From Coprosoma sp963660615 (GTDB lineage: Bacteria; Bacillota_I; Bacilli_A; RF39; UBA660): a stretch of 17,187 bases of DNA. The stretch is from assembly GCA_963660615.1 (NCBI GenBank), contig CAVKYE010000022.1, positions 1 to 17,187 on the forward strand. The letters are read 5' to 3'. The notes beneath the pieces were generated by a model. That model saw nothing but the letters and a program-made list of their open reading frames with translations. It made no database searches and was not told the origin of the DNA. Both the position numbers and the translations under genes were made by a program. This document shows positions 1-6,762 of this stretch, piece after piece; the first letter of the stretch is position 1; each line of letters begins with the position of its first letter.

Positions 1-258
1 GCGAAAGAAGAGGCTATGCTTATTGGAAGAGATGAGGGCTTTGCAGAAGGACATAGTGAGGGTCTTGAACAGGGACTTGAACAGGGACTTGAACAGGGAA
101 TTGTACAGGGAATTGTACAGGGCGAGGCTATTGGAATTGAAAAAGGTGAAATAAAAAAACAAAAAGAAATAGCTAAAAGTATGCTTGAAGATGGGATGAA
201 TATATCTAAGATATCTAAATTAACTGGATTAAAAGAAAATGAAATTAGTAAATTATAA
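1..258 (+). CDS. PD-(D/E)XK nuclease family transposase, C-terminal fragment (5' end outside window)
   Basis: The reading frame is open to the left edge (the first codons read AKEEAM), so the gene begins upstream and only its last 85 codons are visible. They show a tail with Gly at every fourth residue (GLEQ three times, then GIVQ twice), a basic linker, and a closing segment containing IAKSMLEDGMNISKISKLTG, which resembles a small helix-turn-helix. This tail is the usual ending of PD-(D/E)XK transposase / Rpn-type nuclease proteins in gut Firmicutes. The nuclease core is off the window, so catalytic residues cannot be checked. Codon use is A-rich, unlike the T-rich genes to the right, and the neighbour is a broken transposon gene, so this is accessory DNA. 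The family call rests on the tail alone. Confidence 0.65.
   Translation, partial: AKEEAMLIGRDEGFAEGHSEGLEQGLEQGLEQGIVQGIVQGEAIGIEKGEIKKQKEIAKSMLEDGMNISKISKLTGLKENEISKL
61..120 (+). repeat. Five tandem copies of a 12-bp in-frame repeat
   Basis: Five consecutive 12-mers are visible: GGTCTTGAACAG, GGACTTGAACAG twice, and GGAATTGTACAG twice. They encode GLEQ x3 and GIVQ x2. The copies within each type are identical or differ by one base, which points to recent slippage-type duplication in the protein tail. The four-residue Gly period continues on both sides in diverged form (from about position 25 to 147). Confidence 0.9.
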
Positions 259-274
259 AACTAGTTTCTTTTTT
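241..274 (+). terminator. Rho-independent terminator of the transposase fragment
   Basis: A 9-bp stem pairs GAAATTAGT (241-249) with ACTAGTTTC (260-268), with one G-U pair and a 10-nt loop. Six T follow at 269-274. The stem overlaps the last codons and stop of the upstream gene. Confidence 0.75.
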
Positions 275-351
275 ATATAATAGGAAAGTCATACTTTTTT
301 TGGAATAGTACATATGTATGTATCATCTAATTTATATAAAGAGGTGAGAAA

Positions 352-1219
352 ATGAATATATTTAGGACTTATAGATTTAGAATGTACTCTACCAAAGAAC
401 AATCTATTCAAAAAATAAAACATTGGGTTTTATTAGATATGTTTACAATCACTTTTTATATGGGAAGAAAAAAGAATATAAAATGACTGTCAAGAGTAAA
501 TCAGTTTATCAAATGAATAAGGAATTAACTAATTTAAGAAAAGATTATGAATGGTTAAAAGGAATTGACTCTTGCCCCTTACAAAATAGTATATTTGCTT
601 TGGGTAATGCTTTTAAAGTTTTTTTATAGCGAAAAAGGATATCCTAAATTTAAATGTAAAGACAAACGTGATAGTTGTAAAACAAATGATAAAAGTGTAT
701 ATAAAAATGAGAAGATAAAAAGCAACATTGATATAAAAAAGAAAAGATTACAAAGAGCTTTATCAAGAAAAATAAAGGGAAGTAAGAATTATAATAAAGT
801 AATAATTCAAAGATTATATTTAAAAATAAAAGCAGCAAAAAAGCATTTAATACATGATATAACAAATAAACTAATAGAAGAAAATGACATAATGGTGACA
901 GAAGGCTTAGGTATAAAAAGCATGTATTAAAAGTATAATATAGCCAAACACTTAAATAAAAATCCTTTAGGAGAGATAATAAAAGTACTTAAGTATAAAT
1001 TATTATGGAAAGAAAAAAAGTAATACAGATAGATAAATATTATCCAAGTAGGCAAATATGTAATGTATGTGATTATAGAAATAAAGAGGTAAAAGATTTA
1101 AGAGTAAGGAAATGTAGTGCCCTAGATGTCATAGAATGCATGATAGGAATATAAATGTAAGTATAAATATAATGTTTGAAGGAGTAAAAATATATATGAA
1201 GGGATTAGAACAAGTGTAA
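352..1219 (+). pseudogene. Broken TnpB/OrfB RNA-guided nuclease gene (IS200/IS605 family)
   Basis: The pieces fit a TnpB protein in order but lie in shifting frames. They are the N-terminus MNIFRTYRFRMYSTKEQ (from ATG 352, RBS GAGGTGA at 341-347), GFIRYVYNHFLYGKKKEY (frame change near 421), YPKFKCK (change near 610), then KRLQRALSRK and NDIMVTEGLGIKSMY up to an in-frame stop at 928-930. The frame resumes as NIAKHLNKNPLGEIIKVLKY, shifts again near 1020 to QICNVCDY, and shifts once more near 1120 to CPRCHRMHDRNINVSIN, ending ...GLEQV at 1219. At least four frameshifts and one nonsense codon are present. The stretch that should carry the first RuvC motif (GIDLGxK) is missing, so there is also an internal deletion. 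The zinc-finger Cys pairs and the last RuvC Asp region are still readable. This cannot make an active nuclease. No tnpA gene is visible. Confidence 0.9.
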
Positions 1220-1530
1220 TAAATTGATAGTAATTATTTTAATGTGTTGACCAGACAATATTGGTTTGTGGAGGGCTATATTGATCCTATGAAACAGAAA
1301 AAACTTAAGGTGCCTAAAAATTTATTTTCAGTTTTATTTTGCTGTTATAATGGGGAAAATAGAATAGCGCATATTTTATTTTTTTGTTTTTCTTTTTGGG
1401 CATTTTAGTACTACTATATATGTAGGGGGATTAAATTTAATTATTTCTCTTGATAATAAATTTGTAATATTGTGCTATAATGGTGGTGGAAGGTGATTTT
1501 ATAGTTGGTATTTAAAAAATGGAAGTTTGT
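1220..1530. other. Intergenic relic region between the TnpB pseudogene and ylbJ
   Basis: No convincing gene is present. The first part probably contains the former right end of the IS element: near 1245-1265 ACCA and TGGT flank a short loop in an otherwise degraded stretch. Two TG-extended -10 boxes on the + strand, TGTTATAAT (about 1343-1351) and TGCTATAAT (1473-1481), have no intact gene behind them. A small inverted repeat CTAC/GTAG lies near 1413-1430. A 39-codon ORF (1289-1408) lacks a usable ribosome binding site and is probably chance. Confidence 0.6.
1473..1504 (+). promoter_or_regulatory. Orphan TG-extended promoter and ribosome binding site without a gene
   Basis: TGC plus TATAAT (1473-1481) is followed after seven bases by GGAAGGTGA (1488-1496) and TTTTATAG. 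The same AAGGTGATTTTAT string immediately precedes the tcdA start codon at 15909, but here the expected ATG reads ATA and every frame stops within a few codons. It looks like the initiation region of a lost or displaced gene. The best -35 (TTGATA, 1450-1455) is 20 bp away, so the extended -10 would carry the promoter. Confidence 0.5.
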
Positions 1531-2499
1531 TTAGATGAAAAGGTAGTCAAATAGTATGTACATTAATAATCCTGATATTATGCTATGTAGTATTCTGGAA
1601 CACAAAAAAGGAAGGTAGGTTATTTTTGTATCGCTTAAGATACTCATTATTTGCATGTGAACGCTTAGGCCTCCGAATGATAAAATCATGACGGAAAGGA
1701 CGCATTTGAGTTTTAGGGGTATTTGTTCTATGCTTATGTATTTTAAGCCTTGGGTCATTTCAATGAATCCATTTAGGATACTTTGAAGGATACTGTTTAG
1801 ATTTATGTTATTATCTATTATGGTGGTAATAACAAGGCACATGGTCATGACACCTAGTATTAATAAGAGGGTGTTTATGCTACTGATTATGGAATTTGTA
1901 ACTATTTGTCCAAATGTATTTTTGTTATTTATTCTTTTTTCATGCATGGCATTTATAGCGTTTATTAGTCCTGATTCTTTTTCTTCTTTACTTGGGTAAT
2001 AGTTTCTTAGAAGAAGGCCAATTATTATGTTTCCTATGTAATGGCATAGTAAGATTAATAGTCCTACTTTTTGGTTGTTTAGGAATATTATTGATACGGT
2101 TCCTAGAATAAATAGAGGGTTTGCGAAGCAGGTGAAGCAGAGTATTTTGGTAGCTTCTTTTTCGTTTAAATCACCGTTTAGATATAGTTCTCTTGTGTAT
2201 TTGGCGTTTGCGGGATTTCCTGAGAGGATACTCATGACGAAGACGAAGGCTGATTTTCCATTTATTTTAAATAATTTATTCATGTTTTTTTTTAGTAGGG
2301 TTCCTATGAATTCGACGAAGCCATATTTTATCATGATTTCTGAGAGGACGAAGAAGGGAAAAAGTGATGGGAAGATGCTTGTTTTCCAAATATTTAATGA
2401 GAAGGTTACTGATTTTAGGATGTTTTCTTTTGTATATATTATTTCATAGCAGATAAATATTAGGATGATTATGATTATTATGCTTTCCCATTTTTTCAT
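1531..2499 (-). CDS. ylbJ: Sporulation integral membrane protein YlbJ
   Basis: This is a polytopic membrane protein of the YlbJ / nucleoside-recognition (Gate) family, 322 residues from the chosen start; the Bacillus protein is longer, about 400. Family landmarks are SILSGNPANAK (residues 91-100, the SGYPTGAK-like signature), CFANPLFILGTV (124-135) and SFGGLSVHMQ (274-283). Hydrophobic helices occur near 6-22, 43-60, 83-97, 127-140, 145-165, 203-228, 264-283 and 297-320. The reading frame extends to 2586, but GGAGG at 2505-2509 with 5-nt spacing fixes the start at 2499. YlbJ is required for sporulation in Bacillus and is expressed in the mother cell under SigE; whether this host sporulates is unknown. 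It is the only gene here on the - strand. It uses A/C-ending codons, the mirror image of its neighbours. It is divergent from ylbL, its near neighbour in Bacillus. Confidence 0.82.
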   Translation of the reverse strand: MKKWESIIIIIILIFICYEIIYTKENILKSVTFSLNIWKTSIFPSLFPFFVLSEIMIKYGFVEFIGTLLKKNMNKLFKINGKSAFVFVMSILSGNPANAKYTRELYLNGDLNEKEATKILCFTCFANPLFILGTVSIIFLNNQKVGLLILLCHYIGNIIIGLLLRNYYPSKEEKESGLINAINAMHEKRINNKNTFGQIVTNSIISSINTLLLILGVMTMCLVITTIIDNNINLNSILQSILNGFIEMTQGLKYISIEQIPLKLKCVLSVMILSFGGLSVHMQIMSILSDTKITYLPFLCSRILHSIISGLLMYILFDYLFI

Positions 2500-2504
2500 A
2501 TTTT

Positions 2505-2509
2505 CCTCC
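2505..2509 (-). promoter_or_regulatory. Ribosome binding site deciding the ylbJ start
   Basis: On the - strand GGAGG stands five bases before ATG 2499. The longer frame would place an ATG at 2586 deep inside ylbL, and ATG 2511 would overlap this site. The short start is therefore preferred. Confidence 0.75.
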
Positions 2510-2548
2510 ATTTTTGTATATTCTTTTTTGTAGAAAGGGGATAAGAAT

Positions 2549-3556
2549 ATGTTTAGTAAATTATATGATAAGTTTAAAGGATACATTAAAGAAAATTATA
2601 TTTGTTTAATTTTGTTTATTTTGGTTGTTTTTTTGTTTACGTTTAAGTTTCCTTATTATATTTCGGCTCCGGGTGGGCTTATTGATACTAAGGATAGGGT
2701 TAGTACGTCTTCTGATTTTAAGTTGTCAGGTTCTTTGAATATGGCGTATGTTTCTTCTTTTCGGGCAACTTTTCCTATGCTTTTGTATGCTTTTGTTAAT
2801 CCAGATTATGATATTGAAAATATTTCTTCTGTGACAACTGGTAGTGAATCAATAGAGGATGAGGAGTATCGTAATAAGATGCTTTTGAAGGAATCTAATA
2901 ATATGGCTGTTTTAACGGCTTATAAGTATTCTAATATTCCTTATACTATTTCTAATGATAAGTTATATGTGACTTATGTTGATGATCTTGCGAAGAGTAA
3001 TTTGAAGGTTTCGGATAGGCTTTTATCTATTGATGGTAAGAAGATTTTAAATAAGGAGTTTCTTTATAATTATCTTAAGGGTAAGAAGCCTTCTGATAAG
3101 GTTTCTTTTGAGGTTTTGAGAGATGGCAAGAAAATTAAAAGAAAGGCTACTCTTCTTGATGTAAATGGGAAGGCAAAGATTGGTATTTTGGTTACGGAAA
3201 CTATGGATATTAATTCTTCTTTGGATACGACTTTTAATTTTAAGAGTACGGAATCGGGTTCATCTGGCGGTCTTATGCTTGCACTTACGGTTTATAGTTA
3301 TTTGAATAAGGTTGATTTGACTTCTTCTAAGGTTATTGCGGGAACTGGTACTATTGATGCGGATGGTAATGTTGGGGCTATAAGTGGGGTTAAATATAAA
3401 TTAATCGGTGCTTATAGAAAAGGGGCTAAGGTCTTTTTGGTTCCTAAGGGTTCTAATTATAAGGAAGCTTTGAAGGTAAAAAAAGAGAAAGGTTATGATA
3501 TTGAGGTTGTTTCTATTTCTAGTTTTGATGAGGCTTTAGAGTATTTAAAGGGCTAA
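2549..3556 (+). CDS. ylbL: YlbL/SepM-type membrane-anchored PDZ and Lon-like (S16) protease
   Basis: This 335-residue serine protease is anchored by one N-terminal helix (about 17-34) with the rest outside. Domains in order are the anchor, a family-specific region starting YYISAPGGLI (36-45), a PDZ domain (about 120-205) and a Lon-type S16 protease domain (about 210-335). The catalytic Ser/Lys pair is best assigned to S239 in GSSGG (237-241, the GPSAG position of other members) and K282 in ISGVKYKL. The Bacillus homologue YlbL (DdcP) degrades the cell-division inhibitor YneA after DNA damage; the streptococcal SepM trims a peptide pheromone. The substrate here is unknown. The RBS AAAGGGG lies a few bases before ATG 2549. 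The start is 49 bp from the divergent ylbJ start. The full length and intact catalytic positions suggest a working gene. Confidence 0.88.
   Translation: MFSKLYDKFKGYIKENYICLILFILVVFLFTFKFPYYISAPGGLIDTKDRVSTSSDFKLSGSLNMAYVSSFRATFPMLLYAFVNPDYDIENISSVTTGSESIEDEEYRNKMLLKESNNMAVLTAYKYSNIPYTISNDKLYVTYVDDLAKSNLKVSDRLLSIDGKKILNKEFLYNYLKGKKPSDKVSFEVLRDGKKIKRKATLLDVNGKAKIGILVTETMDINSSLDTTFNFKSTESGSSGGLMLALTVYSYLNKVDLTSSKVIAGTGTIDADGNVGAISGVKYKLIGAYRKGAKVFLVPKGSNYKEALKVKKEKGYDIEVVSISSFDEALEYLKG
2560..2589 (-). promoter_or_regulatory. Candidate ylbJ promoter inside the 5' end of ylbL
   Basis: On the - strand TTAATG (2589-2584) and a perfect TATAAT (2565-2560) are separated by 18 bp, giving a leader of roughly 55 nt before ATG 2499. 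The -35 is poor. If real, the divergent promoters overlap the opposing coding sequence. Confidence 0.35.
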
Positions 3557-3570
3557 AATGCTCTTTTTTT
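3549..3570 (+). terminator. Terminator after ylbL
   Basis: AGGGC (3549-3553) pairs with GCTCT (3560-3564) including one G-U pair, with a 6-nt loop that includes the stop codon. A run of seven T ends at 3570. The stem is short, so termination may be partial. The last T residues are also the first bases of the next -35 box. Confidence 0.6.
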
Positions 3571-3597
3571 GACAAATTGTTTAAAATGATATAAAAT
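3569..3597 (+). promoter_or_regulatory. Near-consensus promoter upstream of a tiny ORF
   Basis: A perfect -35 TTGACA (3569-3574) is followed by a 17-bp spacer and TAAAAT (3592-3597). An alternative TG-extended TATAAA lies at 3590-3595. The predicted RNA would start near 3604, only a few bases before a strong ribosome binding site. Confidence 0.65.
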
Positions 3598-3623
3598 AAT
3601 TCCTGCAAAAAGGAGGATTGTTT

Positions 3624-3656
3624 ATGATAAATGTTATTGATGCCAAGGTTTGGTAA
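3624..3656 (+). CDS. Possible 10-residue leader peptide upstream of mutS
   Basis: AAAGGAGG (3609-3616), the best ribosome binding site in the window, precedes ATG 3624 by seven bases. The frame encodes MINVIDAKVW and stops at TAA 3654-3656. A near-consensus promoter lies just upstream. Nothing resembling an attenuator hairpin was seen between it and mutS. It could be a leader peptide, a small independent peptide, or the start of a gene whose remainder has been deleted; a 14-codon out-of-frame ORF (from 3639) overlaps it. Coding status is uncertain. Confidence 0.35.
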   Translation: MINVIDAKVW

Positions 3657-3684
3657 GAAGAATGGTAAGCACACTTCAATTTGA

Positions 3685-3714
3685 TTGACTAAATTAATGG
3701 AAAAGTATTATAAT
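3685..3714 (+). promoter_or_regulatory. mutS promoter
   Basis: TTGACT (3685-3690), an 18-bp spacer and a perfect TATAAT (3709-3714) lie directly before mutS. Transcription would begin near 3721, almost at the RBS AAAGGA (3721-3726), so the leader is very short. Confidence 0.75.
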
Positions 3715-3736
3715 AATTCAAAAGGATTGTGATTTT

Positions 3737-6277
3737 ATGGAGCGAAAAGATGTTGATATAAATAAGGTTACTCCGATGATGAGGCAGTATTTGGAAATTA
3801 AGAATGCGAATGAGGATTTGATTATCTTTTTTAGGCTTGGGGATTTTTATGAGATGTTTTTTGATGATGCGGTTAATGTTAGTCATGAACTTGAACTTAC
3901 TTTGACTGGTAAATCTGCCGGTCTTGATGAGAGGATTCCTATGTGTGGTATTCCTTATCATGCAGCTAATGGTTATATTGATAAGCTTACTTCTAAAGGA
4001 TATAAGATTGGTATTGTAGAACAGCTTGAAGATCCTAAGGATTCTAAGGGCATTGTTAAAAGAGGAATTGTTCAGATTGTTACTTCGGGTACGGTTATTA
4101 ATAGCGATTCTATTAAACCTGATGATTTTAATTATATTGCGAATGTTTGTGATTTTAAAAATGTTTATGGTGTTGGTTATTGTGATGTTTCTACTGGGTG
4201 TGTGTATGTTAGTTTAATTGAACATAATTCTTCTTTGGTTATTAGTGAGATTGTTAATTTGGGCGCTCGTGAGGTTATTGTTGATTCTAAGGTTGATCCT
4301 AATGTTTATTCTATTTTGAAAAATCAATTTCATTTGACTTTGACGATTACGGATGAGATGTCTGATAATTATAAAAATCTTTATGAGGATTTGTCTGATT
4401 TTAGGTATGTTTCTACTTTGAAGCATTTGTTTGCTTATATTGAAAATAATCAAAAAAAGAGTTTGGAGCATTTGCAAAAGCCGGTTGTTAAAGAGAAGAA
4501 TGATTTTTTGAGGATGGATGTACATACTAAGAGAAATTTGGAACTTACAGAAACGCTTAGACTTAAACAGAGGAATTATTCTTTATTATGGCTTCTTGAT
4601 AGGACTAAGACAGCTATGGGTTCTAGAATGCTTAAAAATTATATTTTAAGTCCTTTGATTAATAAAGAGGAAATTGAAAAGCGTTATGATATGGTAGATG
4701 TTTTGCTACGTGAGTTTATTTGTAAGAGCGATTTGGAAGGTTATTTGACTTCTGTTTATGATTTGGAAAGACTTTCTGGTAAGGTGGCTTTTGGTAGTGC
4801 GAATGCGAGAGATTTGTTACAACTTAAGAGTTCTTTGAAGGTTCTTCCTTTTATTAAAGATATTTTAGATAAGATTGGTTTTGATAAGAATCTTGATACG
4901 ATGAGTGATCTTTGTGATTTTTTAGAGAAAAGTGTTTATGAAAATCCGCCTATGGGTCTTAAGGAAGGTTATTTAATTAAGGAAGGTTTTAATGAGGAAC
5001 TTGATGAACTTAAGGATCTTCGAAAAGGTGGGAAGGATTTTGTTGCAAGGTTTGAAAATGAGGAGAGAGAGAAAACTGGTATAAAAAATCTAAAGGTTGG
5101 TTATAATCGGGTTTTTGGTTATTATATTGAGATTTCTAAAGGTAATTTGGATCTTGTTAAGGATGAATATGGTTATCAAAGGAAACAAACGCTTACTAAT
5201 TGTGAAAGGTATATAAGTCCTGTTTTGAAGGAAAAGGAAGCGCTTATTTTGAATGCGGAGGAGAAAATTATTTCGCTTGAATATAATTTGTTTACTATTG
5301 TTCGTGATGAGGTTAAGAAGTATATTCCTTCTTTGCAAAAGGCGGCTAAGGTTATTAGTGAGATTGATGTTTTGCAGTCTTTTGCGACTGTTAGTGAGGA
5401 AAATAATTATGTAAGACCAGTTATTACTGAGGATGATTTATGTATTTATGATTCTAGACATCCAGTGGTTGAAAAGGTTATTTCTTCGGAGTTTGTTTCG
5501 AATGATATTATGATGGATAAGAATACTAATATTTTGCTTATTACGGGACCTAATATGGCTGGTAAGTCTACTTATATGAGGCAGATGGCAATTACGTCTA
5601 TTATGGCTCAGATTGGATGTTTTGTTCCAGCAAGTAGAGCTAAAATGCCTATTTTTGATGCGATTTTTACGCGTATTGGGGCTTCTGATGATTTGGTTTC
5701 TGGAGAATCGACTTTTATGGTTGAGATGATGGAGGCTAATAATGCGATTAGTAATGCGACTAGTAAGAGTTTGATTTTGTTTGATGAGCTTGGAAGAGGG
5801 ACGGCTACTTTTGATGGTATGGCACTTGCACAGTCAATTATTGAATATATTGCTTCTAATATTAAGGGTAAGACTTTCTTTTCGACGCATTATCATGAGC
5901 TTACGGATTTGGAGGATACTTTGCCTTCTTTAAAAAATATTCATGTTAGTGCTTATGAAGAGGATGGTAAGATTACTTTTCTTCATAAGATTAAAGAGGG
6001 AAGTGTTGATAAGAGTTATGGTATTCATGTAGCAAGACTTGCGGGTCTTCCTAAGTCTTTGATTTCAAGGGCTTCATCTATTTTGAAGATTTATGAAGGT
6101 AATGAGGTAAAAAGGGATATTAAGGTTCAGGAGGCTTTACCGCTTGATGAACTTATTGATAATGATTCTATGGTAGAAAAGGAATTAGATAAGATTGATG
6201 TTTTATCTATTACGCCGATTGAGGCATTGAATATTTTATATAAACTTAAAGAAATGAGGGATAATGATGGAAAATAA
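3737..6277 (+). CDS. mutS: DNA mismatch repair protein MutS
   Basis: This is a full-length MutS of 846 residues, which binds base mismatches as a dimer clamp and uses ATP to recruit repair partners. The mismatch-reading motif F37-Y-E39 lies in GDFYEMF of domain I. Connector, lever and clamp domains fill roughly residues 120-560. In the ATPase domain the Walker A motif is GPNMAGKST (604-612, K610), followed by STFMVEM and Walker B LILFDELGRG (679-688, D683/E684), then the FFSTHYHEL switch. The C-terminus ends with DVLSITPIEALNILYKL, as is usual for the family. QEALPL at 798-803 resembles a beta-clamp binding peptide; that is inference. mutL, the common partner gene, is not adjacent. The gene overlaps the next ORF by a few codons. 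Confidence 0.98.
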   Translation: MERKDVDINKVTPMMRQYLEIKNANEDLIIFFRLGDFYEMFFDDAVNVSHELELTLTGKSAGLDERIPMCGIPYHAANGYIDKLTSKGYKIGIVEQLEDPKDSKGIVKRGIVQIVTSGTVINSDSIKPDDFNYIANVCDFKNVYGVGYCDVSTGCVYVSLIEHNSSLVISEIVNLGAREVIVDSKVDPNVYSILKNQFHLTLTITDEMSDNYKNLYEDLSDFRYVSTLKHLFAYIENNQKKSLEHLQKPVVKEKNDFLRMDVHTKRNLELTETLRLKQRNYSLLWLLDRTKTAMGSRMLKNYILSPLINKEEIEKRYDMVDVLLREFICKSDLEGYLTSVYDLERLSGKVAFGSANARDLLQLKSSLKVLPFIKDILDKIGFDKNLDTMSDLCDFLEKSVYENPPMGLKEGYLIKEGFNEELDELKDLRKGGKDFVARFENEEREKTGIKNLKVGYNRVFGYYIEISKGNLDLVKDEYGYQRKQTLTNCERYISPVLKEKEALILNAEEKIISLEYNLFTIVRDEVKKYIPSLQKAAKVISEIDVLQSFATVSEENNYVRPVITEDDLCIYDSRHPVVEKVISSEFVSNDIMMDKNTNILLITGPNMAGKSTYMRQMAITSIMAQIGCFVPASRAKMPIFDAIFTRIGASDDLVSGESTFMVEMMEANNAISNATSKSLILFDELGRGTATFDGMALAQSIIEYIASNIKGKTFFSTHYHELTDLEDTLPSLKNIHVSAYEEDGKITFLHKIKEGSVDKSYGIHVARLAGLPKSLISRASSILKIYEGNEVKRDIKVQEALPLDELIDNDSMVEKELDKIDVLSITPIEALNILYKLKEMRDNDGK

Positions 6278-6695
6278 TGAGAAAATAATTTCTGGAGATT
6301 TTATAGAAACTAGTGAAGAATGTATTGATGTTACTCCTATTATAATTTTTATGGATGGTTTAAAGGAAGGTGAGATTAAAGGTGTTGTTGATAAACTTTC
6401 TATACTTTCTTTAAATTTGATTGATACGGCATGTAAGGAAAGAGAGGATTTGGATGAGTTAGATGAAGTTGCCCCAAATACTAAAGATGCTTCTTTAGAA
6501 GATTTGGATTTACTTGTTTCTGAACTTGAAATTTTGAATCCTGGTGATGAACTTAATGCTTTAATAAATGGGGTATCTAATAGAACTTTTGGATATTTAG
6601 ATAGTGCGGTTAGTAAAAGAGTTGCTAGTGAACTTGAAATGTCTGAGGAAATAATAAACAAGCCTTTGCAGTATAAACATTCTTTATATAATTAA
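6267..6695 (+). CDS. Acidic protein of unknown function, coupled to mutS
   Basis: This 142-residue protein matches no family I recognise. It is strongly acidic, with clusters such as EREDLDELDEVA and SLEDLDLLVSELEIL, and has no signal peptide or membrane helix. Leucine-rich helical stretches suggest an all-helical soluble protein. Two ATGs are in frame, at 6264 and 6267. The GAGGG at 6256-6260 favours 6267 (six-base spacing). The start lies inside the last codons of mutS, so translation is probably coupled and the two genes are co-transcribed. The mutL position is occupied by this gene, but a role in mismatch repair is only a guess from position. Base composition matches its neighbours. Confidence 0.75.
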   Translation: MENNEKIISGDFIETSEECIDVTPIIIFMDGLKEGEIKGVVDKLSILSLNLIDTACKEREDLDELDEVAPNTKDASLEDLDLLVSELEILNPGDELNALINGVSNRTFGYLDSAVSKRVASELEMSEEIINKPLQYKHSLYN

Positions 6696-6718
6696 AACGG
6701 TATTTTTACTGTTTTTTT
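6695..6718 (+). terminator. Terminator of the mutS unit
   Basis: AAACGGTA (6695-6702) pairs with TACTGTTT (6707-6714), with one G-U pair and a TTTT loop, and runs into a T tract to 6718. The symmetrical A/T flanks could let it act in both directions. Confidence 0.8.
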
Positions 6719-6728
6719 ATTTTTTTTG

Positions 6729-6737
6729 TGTTATAAT
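6729..6737 (+). promoter_or_regulatory. TG-extended -10 promoter of the phosphoketolase gene
   Basis: TGT plus a perfect TATAAT (6729-6737) stands 25 bp before the start codon. No good -35 is visible; the position at which it would lie is occupied by the terminator T tract. The -10 box contains the first ATG of the longer reading frame (6736), which therefore cannot be the translation start from this promoter. Confidence 0.7.
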
Positions 6738-6762
6738 GGGTATGATAGAAAAGGGGATATAT

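Noticed and set aside
61..120. Short tandem repeats as a CRISPR-like array
   Set aside because: The 12-bp units are directly adjacent with no spacers and are in frame within a coding tail.
1220..1300. Functional TnpB guide RNA and IS right end
   Set aside because: The element is decayed and I cannot identify a conserved guide-RNA fold or cleavage site by eye, so only a relic region is reported.
1289..1408. 39-codon ORF starting MKQKKLKVPKNL
   Set aside because: The nearest Shine-Dalgarno-like string is about 15 bases away, no family resemblance is seen, and a promoter-like box lies inside it; probably chance in AT-rich DNA.
2075..2449. Open frame of 124 codons on the + strand
   Set aside because: It lies wholly antisense to ylbJ, which has clear family signatures and a ribosome binding site.
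6236..6661. Open frame of 141 codons on the - strand, Ser-rich
   Set aside because: Mirror of the Asp/Glu/Leu-rich gene on the + strand; no ribosome binding site, and the + frame is coupled to mutS.
6736..6762. Longer phosphoketolase start at ATG 6736
   Set aside because: This ATG is inside the predicted -10 box, while ATG 6763 has AAGGGG at good spacing.
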